Below are positions 39,938 to 47,960 of a stretch of DNA of 64,000 bases, in pieces. Position 1 is the stretch's first letter. Every line of letters begins with the position of its first letter. Below the pieces are notes generated by a model. It did no database searches, had not been told where the DNA came from, and saw only the letters and a program-made list of their open reading frames with translations. The stretch spans positions 1 through 64,000 of IMG/VR virus record IMGVR_UViG_3300047548_000491; one strand, written 5' to 3'. The stretch is from a virus. Made by a program: the position numbers and the translations under genes.

Positions 39938-40170
39938 GAAGTTTTCAACCAATGATTGAGTATGTTGATGTGGTTCGTAATAACACGGATTACACCTCAA
40001 AGAAAACGTATATCCCTAAGCCCAATGATTCAGATGAACACATTAGATGGTGCCGCAGAAATTTAGGAGCTAGGGGTGATGGTTGGGACTTTGCAGGTTC
40101 TGGTAAAACGTTGACTATTTTTATTTGGTCACACAAATTGCAATTTATGTATGAAATGTGGCAACAATAG
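39916..40170 (+). CDS. LRW-family protein 17 (last of the array)
   Basis: 84 residues from ATG 39916, with AAGGAAAG upstream. HIRWCRRNLGARGDGWDF and a C-terminal FIWSHKLQFMYEMW. Ends in TAG immediately followed by TGA. GTG 40170, in the next gene's frame, overlaps its stop. Confidence 0.65.
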   Translation: MAAIKGLGSFQPMIEYVDVVRNNTDYTSKKTYIPKPNDSDEHIRWCRRNLGARGDGWDFAGSGKTLTIFIWSHKLQFMYEMWQQ

Positions 40171-40994
40171 TGAAGAATAAAATAGGTATTGATATCGGCA
40201 AAACCAAAACTGAATGCTGTGTCATTTCACTTAACAACGAAGTGTTGTTTCGTGAAAGATTACCTACAGGTACCGTCTTTAATGAAATAAAAGAATTGTA
40301 TCAAAAGGCTATCAAATACACAGATACAACGAATCACACCATCGGTGTGTGTATGCCGGGAAAATTAAGCAACGTTAGTGGGTTAATGATTAATTCTAGT
40401 ATTGAATTTTTGAATAATACTGACTTTGTAAAAAATCTACAACTTGTTTTAAACCATGATTTTAAAACAGCAAATGATTCACAATGTTTTGCATTAGCAG
40501 AAGCATTACTAGGGGCAGGGAAAAATTATAATATTGTTTATGGCTTAATATTGGGCACTGGCGTGGGCGGGGGCATCGTAATAAACGGTAGAAGTACACA
40601 AAGCGAGTTTGGTCACACTAGTCTAGATAGTTCAAACAAAATACTATGTAGATGTAAGAGAATTGGTTGCGTTGAAACATGGCTCAGTGGCTCAGGTGTC
40701 GATGTATGGGCAAAAGAATTGTTAGGGATCGATATGTCTACTGTAGACTATATGAAAGATCCCAAAGTAAAGCAGATATACTTTGAAAAGTTTGGATTAG
40801 CTCTATCTAATTTAATTCAAACAGTTAATCCAGAATGTATTGTAATCGGTGGTGGAATCAGTAATAATAGTGAAGTATATTCCGTAGGTGTAGAGCGCAT
40901 CAAACAAAAGTTGTTTGATGATGAATTGTCTATACCTGTAGTCAAAGCAGAACTAGGAGATAGTGCAGGCGTTATAGGTGCTGCACTTTTATAA
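40158..40994 (+). CDS. ROK-family sugar kinase
   Basis: 278 residues from ATG 40158 (overlapping the array), or 274 from GTG 40170. KIGIDIGKTKTE at the N-terminus is the ATP-binding DxGxTxT motif. Then GLILGTGVGGGIVING, the EFGHTSLD motif with catalytic His/Asp, and the cysteine-rich LCRCKRIGCVETWLSGSG zinc site typical of ROK. It phosphorylates a hexose or GlcNAc-like sugar; it could feed the sugar-nucleotide genes after it. Not a usual phage gene. Confidence 0.85.
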   Translation: MATIVKNKIGIDIGKTKTECCVISLNNEVLFRERLPTGTVFNEIKELYQKAIKYTDTTNHTIGVCMPGKLSNVSGLMINSSIEFLNNTDFVKNLQLVLNHDFKTANDSQCFALAEALLGAGKNYNIVYGLILGTGVGGGIVINGRSTQSEFGHTSLDSSNKILCRCKRIGCVETWLSGSGVDVWAKELLGIDMSTVDYMKDPKVKQIYFEKFGLALSNLIQTVNPECIVIGGGISNNSEVYSVGVERIKQKLFDDELSIPVVKAELGDSAGVIGAALL

Positions 40995-40996
40995 TT

Positions 40997-41566
40997 ATGG
41001 CAAATGATATAATGATTGACCTTGAAACACTTGACACGACACCGTATTGTGTAATTCTCACAATCGGTGCAGTCAGGTTCGATCCTAGAGGTCAAGGAGT
41101 GGTTGAACGATTAGAACTACGTCCTACGATTGAGGATCAAACAGAAATTCATAATAGAATAATTGATGATGACACATTACGGTGGTGGTCTACACAGAGC
41201 CCTGATGCACTTGAAGAAGCATTGGGAGACAGGGGACGTACATCATTTAGAGAGTGCATGGAGGCCCTTTATAAGTTTTGTTGGAACCGTCGTGCTGTTT
41301 GGGCTAATGGTTCTGCATTTGATATCGTAGCATGTGAAACAGGTATGCGTCAGACATTGACTGATTATCCTAATCCTATTCCGTGGCCATTCTGGACAGT
41401 TAGAGATACACGAACACTGTATGAAGTAGCAGGTGTTAGTTTGAAGGATAAGAAATACGGTAGCAAAACAACGCACAAAGCAGTCGAAGATGCAGAACAC
41501 CAAGCGATTGTTGTGCAAGACGCATACATGAAATTGATGAAAGCAGGATTGGCAACACCGCGATGA
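40997..41566 (+). CDS. DnaQ-like 3'-5' exonuclease
   Basis: 189 residues. DIMIDLETLDT (Exo I, DxE), a later WANGSAFDIVACETG (Exo II, Asn-x-x-x-Asp), and THKAVEDAEHQA (Exo III, HxAxxDA) follow the DEDDh layout, as in Rv2179c-type exoribonucleases. Overlaps the next gene by 4 nt. Substrate could be RNA or DNA; it is independent of the replicative polymerase here. Confidence 0.8.
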   Translation: MANDIMIDLETLDTTPYCVILTIGAVRFDPRGQGVVERLELRPTIEDQTEIHNRIIDDDTLRWWSTQSPDALEEALGDRGRTSFRECMEALYKFCWNRRAVWANGSAFDIVACETGMRQTLTDYPNPIPWPFWTVRDTRTLYEVAGVSLKDKKYGSKTTHKAVEDAEHQAIVVQDAYMKLMKAGLATPR

Positions 41567-42024
41567 AAACATACGGTGAATTATTACCTGGCTTAAAGAT
41601 CATTGAACATACAAAGTACAATGATAATAGAGGTAATTTTTGTGAAACATGGAAGATAACAAATGATGGGATGCGAGGATCGTTCCGTCAATTGAACACT
41701 GCAACATCTAAACAAAATGTCATTCGTGGTATGCACAGACAAGACCAATCTAAGTTGATTATGCCTGTTTATGGTAGAATATTTGACGTTGCACTAGAAC
41801 CTGAAACTGGTAAGTGGTTTGCGATTGAATTAGACAACACCTCAGGTTTATTAGTACCACCAGAATACGCACACGGTTACATGACATTAACTGAAAACAC
41901 GATAGTGCAGTATATTGTAGACATGCCCTATAATAAAGACGTTGAAGAAAATTTCAAATGGGATCAATATAACATCGCTTGGCCAATCGTTGTTACACCC
42001 ATACTATCAGAGAAAGACAAATGA
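41563..42024 (+). CDS. RmlC-like cupin (dTDP-sugar 3,5-epimerase family)
   Basis: 153 residues. YNDNRGNFCETW, VIRGMHRQDQ (the RGxHxQ motif), KLIMPVYGRIFDVALE, and VPPEYAHGYMTL match RmlC-family sugar epimerases. It epimerises C3 and C5 of a dTDP-4-keto sugar. It lies between an exonuclease and a cytidylyltransferase, with the ROK kinase upstream. Confidence 0.85.
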   Translation: MKTYGELLPGLKIIEHTKYNDNRGNFCETWKITNDGMRGSFRQLNTATSKQNVIRGMHRQDQSKLIMPVYGRIFDVALEPETGKWFAIELDNTSGLLVPPEYAHGYMTLTENTIVQYIVDMPYNKDVEENFKWDQYNIAWPIVVTPILSEKDK

Positions 42025-42512
42025 AAGTAGGATTTAATTGTTCAAGTTTTGATTTGTTTCATGCTGGGCATGTTACCATGCTTAAAATGGAAAAAAAGTT
42101 ATGTGACTATCTAATTGTTGCACTTCAAGTTGATCCTACTATTGATAGGCCTGGCATCAAAAATAAACCTACACAATCTGTCTATGAACGATACGTACAA
42201 TTGCAGTCATGTAAATATGTAGACGAGATACTAGTATATTCTACCGAATATGACCTACTTCAATTATTGATGACCCAAAAGATCGACATTCGTTTTTTGA
42301 GTGAAGAATATCTTAACAGAGATTTCACGGGCAAGCAATATTGCATTCAAAATGGAATCGAGTTATACTATCACAAACGTGAACATGATTATAGTTCAAC
42401 CGAGTTGCGTAACAGAATATATATGTTAGAAAAACTCAAGCGTGAAACAACTCAACCAGAAACAGAGATACCGCAACACAGTCCTGAATTGGTTAAAAAG
42501 AATGAAATTTAA
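42021..42512 (+). CDS. cytidylyltransferase-like nucleotidyltransferase
   Basis: 163 residues from ATG 42021 (ATGA overlap). MKVGFNCSSFDLFHAGHVTML contains HxGH, and YSSTELRNRI is the ISSTxLR-like nucleotide-binding motif. It resembles glycerol-3-phosphate or RfaE-type cytidylyltransferases. It would activate a sugar or polyol phosphate with CTP, in line with the neighbouring sugar genes. Confidence 0.8.
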   Translation: MKVGFNCSSFDLFHAGHVTMLKMEKKLCDYLIVALQVDPTIDRPGIKNKPTQSVYERYVQLQSCKYVDEILVYSTEYDLLQLLMTQKIDIRFLSEEYLNRDFTGKQYCIQNGIELYYHKREHDYSSTELRNRIYMLEKLKRETTQPETEIPQHSPELVKKNEI

Positions 42513-43083
42513 TAGTGACATTGACATTGATTTTAGTAACCGTGATGATATACTAAAGCATATCAGGCACATACCTGCAGCCATGCGTAATGTTAATCCA
42601 ATTCGTAAACATGCGACTGGAATCTATGTGACAGACATTCCATATGATGCAGTGAATGACATGGCTAACATTGATTATGTAGAAGCAGAGGATCGTGGAT
42701 ATATTAAGTTAGATATGCTTAATGTGCATGTATATAATCAAGTCAAAGACGAAATGCACTTAATCGAGTTGATGCGTGAGCCTGACTGGAATAAGTTAAA
42801 AGATCGAGAATTTGTTGAAAAACTGATACACTTGTCAAATCACTACAATAGTCTTTGCAAAATGCCAGAACCAGTTGACAGTATTCCTAGACTAGCTATG
42901 TTTTTGGCTATTATTCGTCCAGGAAAAAAGCATTTAATTGGTCTGCCCTGGAAAGAAGTAGCTAAAACTGTATGGGAAAAAGGAAGTGACGGGTATAGCT
43001 TCAAAAAAGCACATGCAATTGGGTATTCTTGGTTAGTAGCAGTTCATATGAACTTGCTTACAGAATCTTCTTCACAAGGGTAA
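42502..43083 (+). CDS. DNA polymerase III alpha-like fragment
   Basis: 193 residues from ATG 42502 inside the end of the previous gene. It opens with SDIDIDFSNRDDIL, resembling the PDIDIDFSD motif of Pol III alpha. Later come KHATGIYV and AEDRGYIKLDMLNVHVY, then PGKKHLIGLPW, GYSFKKAHAIGYSWLVA; the latter echoes the FNKSHAAAYALI of Pol III. The chain is far too short to be a polymerase. It may be a remnant recruited for another task. Confidence 0.6.
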   Translation: MKFNSDIDIDFSNRDDILKHIRHIPAAMRNVNPIRKHATGIYVTDIPYDAVNDMANIDYVEAEDRGYIKLDMLNVHVYNQVKDEMHLIELMREPDWNKLKDREFVEKLIHLSNHYNSLCKMPEPVDSIPRLAMFLAIIRPGKKHLIGLPWKEVAKTVWEKGSDGYSFKKAHAIGYSWLVAVHMNLLTESSSQG

Positions 43084-43438
43084 TTGATTTTCTTTTAGAT
43101 TTCTTTTTACTGAGTTCAAGCATACTACATATAGGTCCGTGTAATACTGTCAAACTCTTATTGTTAAATGTTCTTAAGTAGGGCTTAAAGATAGCCCAGT
43201 CTTCTTTTAGAAACATATTAATGGGTACTAATCTGTTTGATTCCCACCACCAAACATCCCCTAATAACAAAAATTGCTCTCTTAACTCTTGTTGTGCTAT
43301 AGATCCATAATCATATATAGTGGTGACTAAATCATCACGGTTTTGTACTATACCAACATAATCTTGGCCAGCATAGGAACAAACGGTGATGAATGGGTGA
43401 TTTTCTGTTAGTTTTTTAAAGAAATCGTTATGAAGCAT
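43058..43438 (-). CDS. 126-residue hypothetical protein
   Basis: Starts at ATG 43438 (TTG 43447 also in frame) and overlaps the convergent gene by 26 nt. FFKKLTENHPFITVCSYAGQDYVGIVQN and LGDVWWWESNRLVPINMFLKEDW form an alpha/beta pattern that ends in a basic tail (KKKSKRKSITLVKK). No function recognised. A late octamer at 43456-43463 lies upstream. Confidence 0.65.
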   Translation of the reverse strand: MLHNDFFKKLTENHPFITVCSYAGQDYVGIVQNRDDLVTTIYDYGSIAQQELREQFLLLGDVWWWESNRLVPINMFLKEDWAIFKPYLRTFNNKSLTVLHGPICSMLELSKKKSKRKSITLVKKIL

Positions 43439-43455
43439 AAAAATCAATTACCAAA

Positions 43456-43463
43456 TATTTATC
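43456..43463 (-). promoter_or_regulatory. putative late promoter (GATAAATA), minus strand
   Basis: Upstream of the gene starting at 43438; predicted start about 43450, leaving a 12-nt leader without a Shine-Dalgarno. Confidence 0.45.
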
Positions 43464-43487
43464 AAATCTCGTTACCCAATATATTTT

Positions 43488-43495
43488 TATAAATA
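43488..43495 (+). promoter_or_regulatory. putative late promoter (TATAAATA)
   Basis: Perfect octamer; a start near 43501 leaves AAAGGAG before the GTG at 43513. Confidence 0.65.
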
Positions 43496-43512
43496 TATAA
43501 AAGGAGCAAACT

Positions 43513-44283
43513 GTGTATTCAACAAGTGTTTATTTTTATATCCCAAGACAAACTGTTGTGGTTTACAGTGGCAATTCTACTAGGAGGTATGCGATTGTGT
43601 ATGCTAAGAATCTAACATTGAACAAGGGCGTGGATAATAAAATCCAATTTCAGTTCTTAAACCAAGAACAAAAACCATTTGATATTACAGGTAAGAGTAT
43701 TACCTTTAGACTATTAGATGAAAGTGGAAGTGAAATCTTATTGCAAAAAGGAGTATTACCTACACTAGCTTTAAAGGGAATATGTGAATTAACAACTACT
43801 GCAAGCGAAATTGAAGATATTAACCCACAGTATTGTTCATATAGTTTAGAAATCTCTGATAATGATTATGATCTTCCGGTATTTGTTAGTTCAGAAGCCT
43901 CTGCAAGAGGGGCAGTTAGTGTTGTAGACAGTGTGTTTCCTAGTTTTGTTCCTGCAATAAATGTAGAAATCCCCACACATTTGTTGCCTAATACTATCGC
44001 TAATACAAGCACTGTAAATTATTCAACTAGCATTATTAACACCAAAGATAATCCTATGCTAAGTATTCAGTGCTATCTTGACAGCTATAGTGGTACTGTC
44101 GAGATATATGGATCCACTATTTATAGCCCGGATTTGTCTGCAATAGGATATCAAATATCCAATAATGGTCCTTATACCACTGAATCTGGTTCTAAAGGCT
44201 ATAGTATTTCAGGATATCACCCGTATGTGCAATTAAAATTTACCAGCACTGAGGGTAATGTCACCAAAGTATTAGCCAGATAA
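43513..44283 (+). CDS. virion structural protein, BppU-like N-terminus
   Basis: 256 residues from GTG 43513 behind AAAGGAG. The N-terminal half (LNKGVDNKIQFQFLNQEQKP, SITFRLLDESGSEILLQKG, CELTTTASEIEDI) resembles the first domain of baseplate-upper or BppU proteins, which make beta-sandwich attachment sites. The C-terminal half is another beta-sandwich region (SYSGTVEIYGSTIYSPDL). Late promoter; a tail or baseplate protein is the best guess. Confidence 0.6.
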   Translation: MYSTSVYFYIPRQTVVVYSGNSTRRYAIVYAKNLTLNKGVDNKIQFQFLNQEQKPFDITGKSITFRLLDESGSEILLQKGVLPTLALKGICELTTTASEIEDINPQYCSYSLEISDNDYDLPVFVSSEASARGAVSVVDSVFPSFVPAINVEIPTHLLPNTIANTSTVNYSTSIINTKDNPMLSIQCYLDSYSGTVEIYGSTIYSPDLSAIGYQISNNGPYTTESGSKGYSISGYHPYVQLKFTSTEGNVTKVLAR

Positions 44284-44285
44284 TA

Positions 44286-44314
44286 TTGATTTATTCTAGT
44301 AAGAAGTATACAAT
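44286..44314 (+). promoter_or_regulatory. sigma-70 type promoter, leaderless geometry
   Basis: TTGATT (44286-44291), 17 bp, TACAAT (44309-44314), then exactly 6 nt to the ATG at 44321. It controls the primase-helicase pair. Confidence 0.6.
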
Positions 44315-44320
44315 ATAAGA

Positions 44321-45292
44321 ATGTTCGACATTCTAGGTTTAATTCCGGGTAAAAAGAAGCATACAAACAGCGGGTGGACTAGCTTTAACGCAGTCTGCTG
44401 TAGCCATCGCGGCCATAATCCAGACAGAAGAATGCGAGGCGGGCTACGTATTGATGGAAATAATTGGGTGATGCATTGCTTCAACTGCGGATATAGTTGT
44501 AGCTTTATGCTCGGTAGGAGTATAAATGCAAAAACCAGACAGTTCCTTATTTGGTGCGGAGTAGATAGTGAACAAGTACAAAAATGGAGTTTAGAAAGCC
44601 TTCAGAAAAAAGATTTGCTTCAACTATACCTAGAACAGAAAAAACGCTTTACGATTAAATTTAAATCTAAGAGGCTGCCGGACAATTCTGAACAAATTAC
44701 TGAACAAGGTACTCATAAGTTCTATGTAGATTATTTGAAAAAGCGCAAAATAGACTATGAAAAATATGTTCTCTATTGCAACCCTTCCGGTGGTCAACGT
44801 AAAAAATATGGTATTATAATTCCCTACACATATAAAGGAAAAATAGTAGGACACACTACAAGGTTTCTGGATAACAAAAGTCCTAAATATATCAATGAAC
44901 AACAACAAGGCTATGTCTTTAATATTGACATGCAGAAACCAGAATGGAATGTATGCATTGTAACTGAAGGTATTTTTGATGCAATGGCAATCGATGGTGT
45001 TGCACTGATGCATGACGATATTAGTAATGAGCAAGCAATACTACTAAGTACACTAAACAGAAAAATTATTGTAGTGCCGGATTTTGACAAAACTGGTTTG
45101 AAAATTACAGATAGGGCGTTAGAACTTGGATATCATGTCAGCTTACCCAACTGGGGTCCTGATATTAAAGACGTTAACGATGCAGTAGTAAAGTATGGTA
45201 AGCTCCCTACATTATTGGCAATACTTGAAAACGCAACGATGAGCAAGATAAAAATTGAAATGAGGAAGAAACAGATTGCTAAAGGATTATAA
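44321..45292 (+). CDS. 61: DNA primase (gp61)
   Basis: 323 residues. The N-terminal zinc ribbon has Cys residues (CCSHRGH then CFNCGY). The TOPRIM-like part has VTEGIFDAMAIDGV (Glu) and VVPDFDKTG (DxD) as metal ligands. GIIIPYTYKGKIVGHTTRF lies between them. It makes RNA primers for lagging-strand synthesis and acts with the gp41 helicase encoded next; their overlap is 17 nt. Short relative to T4 gp61 (342). Confidence 0.9.
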   Translation: MFDILGLIPGKKKHTNSGWTSFNAVCCSHRGHNPDRRMRGGLRIDGNNWVMHCFNCGYSCSFMLGRSINAKTRQFLIWCGVDSEQVQKWSLESLQKKDLLQLYLEQKKRFTIKFKSKRLPDNSEQITEQGTHKFYVDYLKKRKIDYEKYVLYCNPSGGQRKKYGIIIPYTYKGKIVGHTTRFLDNKSPKYINEQQQGYVFNIDMQKPEWNVCIVTEGIFDAMAIDGVALMHDDISNEQAILLSTLNRKIIVVPDFDKTGLKITDRALELGYHVSLPNWGPDIKDVNDAVVKYGKLPTLLAILENATMSKIKIEMRKKQIAKGL

Positions 45293-46703
45293 TATTGATG
45301 TACAGACCCTATTTCTGCGTATGTTAGTAACAAACGCAGAATTGTTTACAAGGGTTACAAACATCATGAATCCACAAAACTTTGATAAGTCTCTCAGACC
45401 TGTGGCTGAGCTACTTAAGGAGCACAGTGAAAAATACAGTGTGTTACCTTCTCCTGAACAAATCAAAGCAACGACTGGAGTTGAAATTGATGTAGTACCA
45501 GAGTTAAACGAAGGTCACTCTGAATGGTTTTTAGATGAATTTGAAAAATTTACTAAGCGCCAAGAACTTGAACGTGCTATCCTTCAAGCAGCCGATATGC
45601 TTGAAAAGGGTGATTACGGTCCTGTTGAAAAGATGATTAAGGACGCTGTACAAATCAGTTTACAAAAAGACATGGGTACAGATTACTTTGCTGACCCCAA
45701 GACACGAATTAATAAGTATTTCAATGCAGGTGGGCAGGTTAGTACAGGATGGCCACAACTTGACAGACTACTATATGGTGGTTTTAGTCGGGGTGAACTA
45801 AACATCTTTGCAGGTGGTTCTGGTTCAGGTAAGTCTTTGGTTATGATGAATATTGCATTGAACTGGTTGAACGTAGGTCTAAGTGGTGTTTACGTTTCAC
45901 TAGAACTTTCAGAAGAACTAACATCATTGCGTACTGATGCGATGTTGACCAGTATGAGTACCAAAGATATTCGCAAAGATATTGATTCTGCTGAATTGAA
46001 GATTAAAATGATGAGTAAGAAGTCTGGTCAATATCGAGTTAAAGGTATGCCTGCACAATCTAACGTTAACGATATTCGTGCTTATTTGAAAGAAGTACAA
46101 ATTCAGACAGGAATCAAAATTGATTTTGTGATGATTGATTATTTGGATCTGGTTATGCCCGTGTCTGTTAAAGTAAATCCCAATGATCAGTTTATCAAAG
46201 ACAAGTATGTTTCAGAAGAATTGCGTAACTTAGCAAAAGAGCTAGGCATTTTAATGGTAACTGCATCTCAGTTGAATCGTAGTGCTGTAGAGGAAATTGA
46301 GTTTGATCATAGTCACATTGCAGGTGGCATTTCAAAGATTAACACTGCGGATAACGTCTTTGGTATATATCGTACTAGAAGTATGATGGAGCGAGGAAAG
46401 TATCAGATTCAATGTATGAAATCTCGTAGTAGTACAGGCGTAGGTCAAAAAATCGATTTAGACTATAATATGGAAACTATGCGTATTACAGATGATGATC
46501 CTGAAGGATACGCAGACCAGCAAGCAAAGTATAAACAGCAACCTAGTGCAAATGACATAATGAGTAAATTGAAGCCGCAAAGCACTATAACAACAAACGA
46601 TCAGGTTCAGTCTTTTGTCCAACCAGAAGCAAAACGAGTAGTAGGTGATGTTCAGGGTGCTAAATTAAAAGCACTATTGAATACGATTCAAAAAGATAAA
46701 TAA
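45276..46703 (+). CDS. 41: replicative DNA helicase (gp41, DnaB-like)
   Basis: 475 residues from TTG 45276, with GAGGAAG 8 nt upstream; this start keeps the conserved N-terminal DVQTLFLRMLVTNAELF. Walker A GGSGSGKS (180-187), GVYVSLELS (Walker-B-like H1a/H2 region), FVMIDYLDLVMP (Walker B), and MVTASQLNRSA (sensor motif). A DnaB-type hexamer that unwinds the fork. It directly follows primase. The C-terminus ends in a charged tail. Confidence 0.92.
   Translation: MLKDYNIDVQTLFLRMLVTNAELFTRVTNIMNPQNFDKSLRPVAELLKEHSEKYSVLPSPEQIKATTGVEIDVVPELNEGHSEWFLDEFEKFTKRQELERAILQAADMLEKGDYGPVEKMIKDAVQISLQKDMGTDYFADPKTRINKYFNAGGQVSTGWPQLDRLLYGGFSRGELNIFAGGSGSGKSLVMMNIALNWLNVGLSGVYVSLELSEELTSLRTDAMLTSMSTKDIRKDIDSAELKIKMMSKKSGQYRVKGMPAQSNVNDIRAYLKEVQIQTGIKIDFVMIDYLDLVMPVSVKVNPNDQFIKDKYVSEELRNLAKELGILMVTASQLNRSAVEEIEFDHSHIAGGISKINTADNVFGIYRTRSMMERGKYQIQCMKSRSSTGVGQKIDLDYNMETMRITDDDPEGYADQQAKYKQQPSANDIMSKLKPQSTITTNDQVQSFVQPEAKRVVGDVQGAKLKALLNTIQKDK
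46695..46702 (+). promoter_or_regulatory. putative late promoter (GATAAATA)
   Basis: Overlaps the helicase stop. Leader includes AGGA before the ATG at 46722. Confidence 0.45.
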
Positions 46704-46721
46704 TAGTAGGACATATTTATT

Positions 46722-46961
46722 ATGCAAAGAAAAACTCGTAGCTTACTAGAGGAATTAGAGTCCCTAGGACAAAATCGTGATACTAAGCATATCATCGAAA
46801 ACCGAGCCCAACATATCATCACTAGTGCTATAAATTTGCTAGAAATGATCAATAAATATTACGATCCTGACAAGGCCCAGATCCTAGAGCGTAAACTTTT
46901 AAACGCAATCAAGACTAGAGATCAAGAAAAATTCAGCAAATCCATCAAAAAAGATAGTTAA
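46722..46961 (+). CDS. 79-residue helical hypothetical protein
   Basis: RSLLEELESLGQNRDTKHIIENRAQHIITSAINLLEMI is mostly helical, ending in a basic KFSKSIKKDS. Small helical proteins at this place, just before late structural genes, are common in this phage group. No known domain. Late octamer upstream, with AGGA nearby. Confidence 0.65.
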   Translation: MQRKTRSLLEELESLGQNRDTKHIIENRAQHIITSAINLLEMINKYYDPDKAQILERKLLNAIKTRDQEKFSKSIKKDS

Positions 46962-46997
46962 AAATCTATCTGCAAACCCAACTTTTTTTGCAAAAGG

Positions 46998-47005
46998 CAT
47001 AAATA
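46998..47005 (+). promoter_or_regulatory. putative late promoter (CATAAATA)
   Basis: Drives the gene at 47049; its leader folds a GAGCC/GGCTC hairpin before AAAGGA. Confidence 0.5.
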
Positions 47006-47048
47006 AAAGTAGAGCCTATATGGCTCAACTATTTAAAGGAAAATTAAA

Positions 47049-47438
47049 ATGGCACAACAAACTAAAGTTCACGGTGATTTCAAAGGCGTAGCTAACTATG
47101 ACGTTCGTGATTATACAGTAGGTTCTCTAAATGCAGTTACTTCTGCTCAAACAGTACAACCACAAGGTCCTAAGCTAGACTTTGGTACTATCACTTTCAC
47201 AGGTGCAGCAAGCCCATCATTAGCTGACATCAAGACAGCTATTGACACAATCCAACAATTAGCAGTTGTTTATGTATATGAGTATACTGAAGTTGGTGAC
47301 AATACTGACACTCTAGCAGTTGCAGTATACCCAACAGGTGCATGGGATTTCGCAAACGGTGGTTCTTTAGACGCAGCTTTAACTTCTGCTCTAGGATATG
47401 CTGTTACTACAGCCGCTACAGCAACATTCACTAACTAA
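47049..47438 (+). CDS. small virion structural protein
   Basis: 129 residues behind AAAGGAAAAT. It is rich in T, A, V and G (LNAVTSAQTVQPQGPKLDFGTITFTG), with a helix SLADIKTAIDTIQQL, a YVYEYTEVGDNTDTLAVAVYPTGAWD strand pair, and an alanine-rich end. It looks like a beta-sandwich decoration or tail protein. It is bracketed by its own late promoter and a strong terminator, so it is probably an abundant late protein. Confidence 0.65.
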   Translation: MAQQTKVHGDFKGVANYDVRDYTVGSLNAVTSAQTVQPQGPKLDFGTITFTGAASPSLADIKTAIDTIQQLAVVYVYEYTEVGDNTDTLAVAVYPTGAWDFANGGSLDAALTSALGYAVTTAATATFTN

Positions 47439-47453
47439 TTTAAAACTTAGTCT

Positions 47454-47483
47454 AAAAACCCGAGAATATTCTCGGGTTTTTTT
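47454..47483 (+). terminator. strong intrinsic terminator
   Basis: CCCGAGAAT (47459-47467) and ATTCTCGGG (47468-47476) form a perfect palindrome flanked by AAAAA and TTTTTTT. It is effective on both strands. Confidence 0.9.
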
Positions 47484-47488
47484 ACCTC

Positions 47489-47496
47489 TATAAATA
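47489..47496 (+). promoter_or_regulatory. putative late promoter (TATAAATA), leaderless geometry
   Basis: Perfect octamer right after the terminator. It ends 5 nt before the ATG at 47502, so +1 lands on the start codon; no Shine-Dalgarno. Confidence 0.65.
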
Positions 47497-47501
47497 TCAT
47501 T

Positions 47502-47960
47502 ATGAGTTATAGAATAAGATGCTATACGTTATTTGATATCACGCAAACCGGAGTTTTGATTAGACGACCCCCGATAAATTTGTCAGACGACCAAAGAGTC
47601 GATTGGGAAAATCGCAGAAATTCACAGTCTAATTTTGACACGGTTGTTCAGGTGATAAATCTAAGAAGCCAACCTGAAGAAATGTCAATAACTACCTCGT
47701 CTTACATCAACTTCAAAGAATTTCAAAACTTTGGATTTATGTATGAAGATGAAGAAGATCAAATGTGTTGGCAATTTGATTTTTCGATTAGACATAAAAG
47801 TGTATTTGACGACGGAGTAAGTGAACTAGGAGCATTATTCGATGATTGCGAAGGTGTACCTATGATTAAACACGGTATAAAGTGGGAGAAACTTGCATCA
47901 TTTTTAGATACATCCCCTGAATTTCGAAATATTTATTTTGAGGTACTATCAAATGAGTGA
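47502..47960 (+). CDS. 152-residue hypothetical protein
   Basis: MSYRIRCYTLFDITQTGV and a middle with VDWENRRNSQSNFDTVVQVINL, then FSIRHKSVFDDGVSELGALFDDCEGVP. The sequence suggests an alpha/beta protein of conserved phage type. Overlaps the next gene by 8 nt. The late promoter suggests a structural or assembly role; function is not recognised. Confidence 0.65.
   Translation: MSYRIRCYTLFDITQTGVLIRRPPINLSDDQRVDWENRRNSQSNFDTVVQVINLRSQPEEMSITTSSYINFKEFQNFGFMYEDEEDQMCWQFDFSIRHKSVFDDGVSELGALFDDCEGVPMIKHGIKWEKLASFLDTSPEFRNIYFEVLSNE

Larger units (their letters stand above)
34781..40170 (+). repeat. tandem array of LRW-family paralogous small genes
   Basis: About 17 consecutive small genes (59-142 residues) share a central W-C-x-x-x-F-G motif and a C-terminal acidic-acidic-A/Y-x-x-F-x-L-R-W. 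They abut or overlap by 1-10 nt (29 nt at 39375). Divergence is too high for clean DNA repeats, so the repeat is visible at the protein level. It is interrupted at 36611, 39062 and perhaps 39593 by other small genes. Confidence 0.85.
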
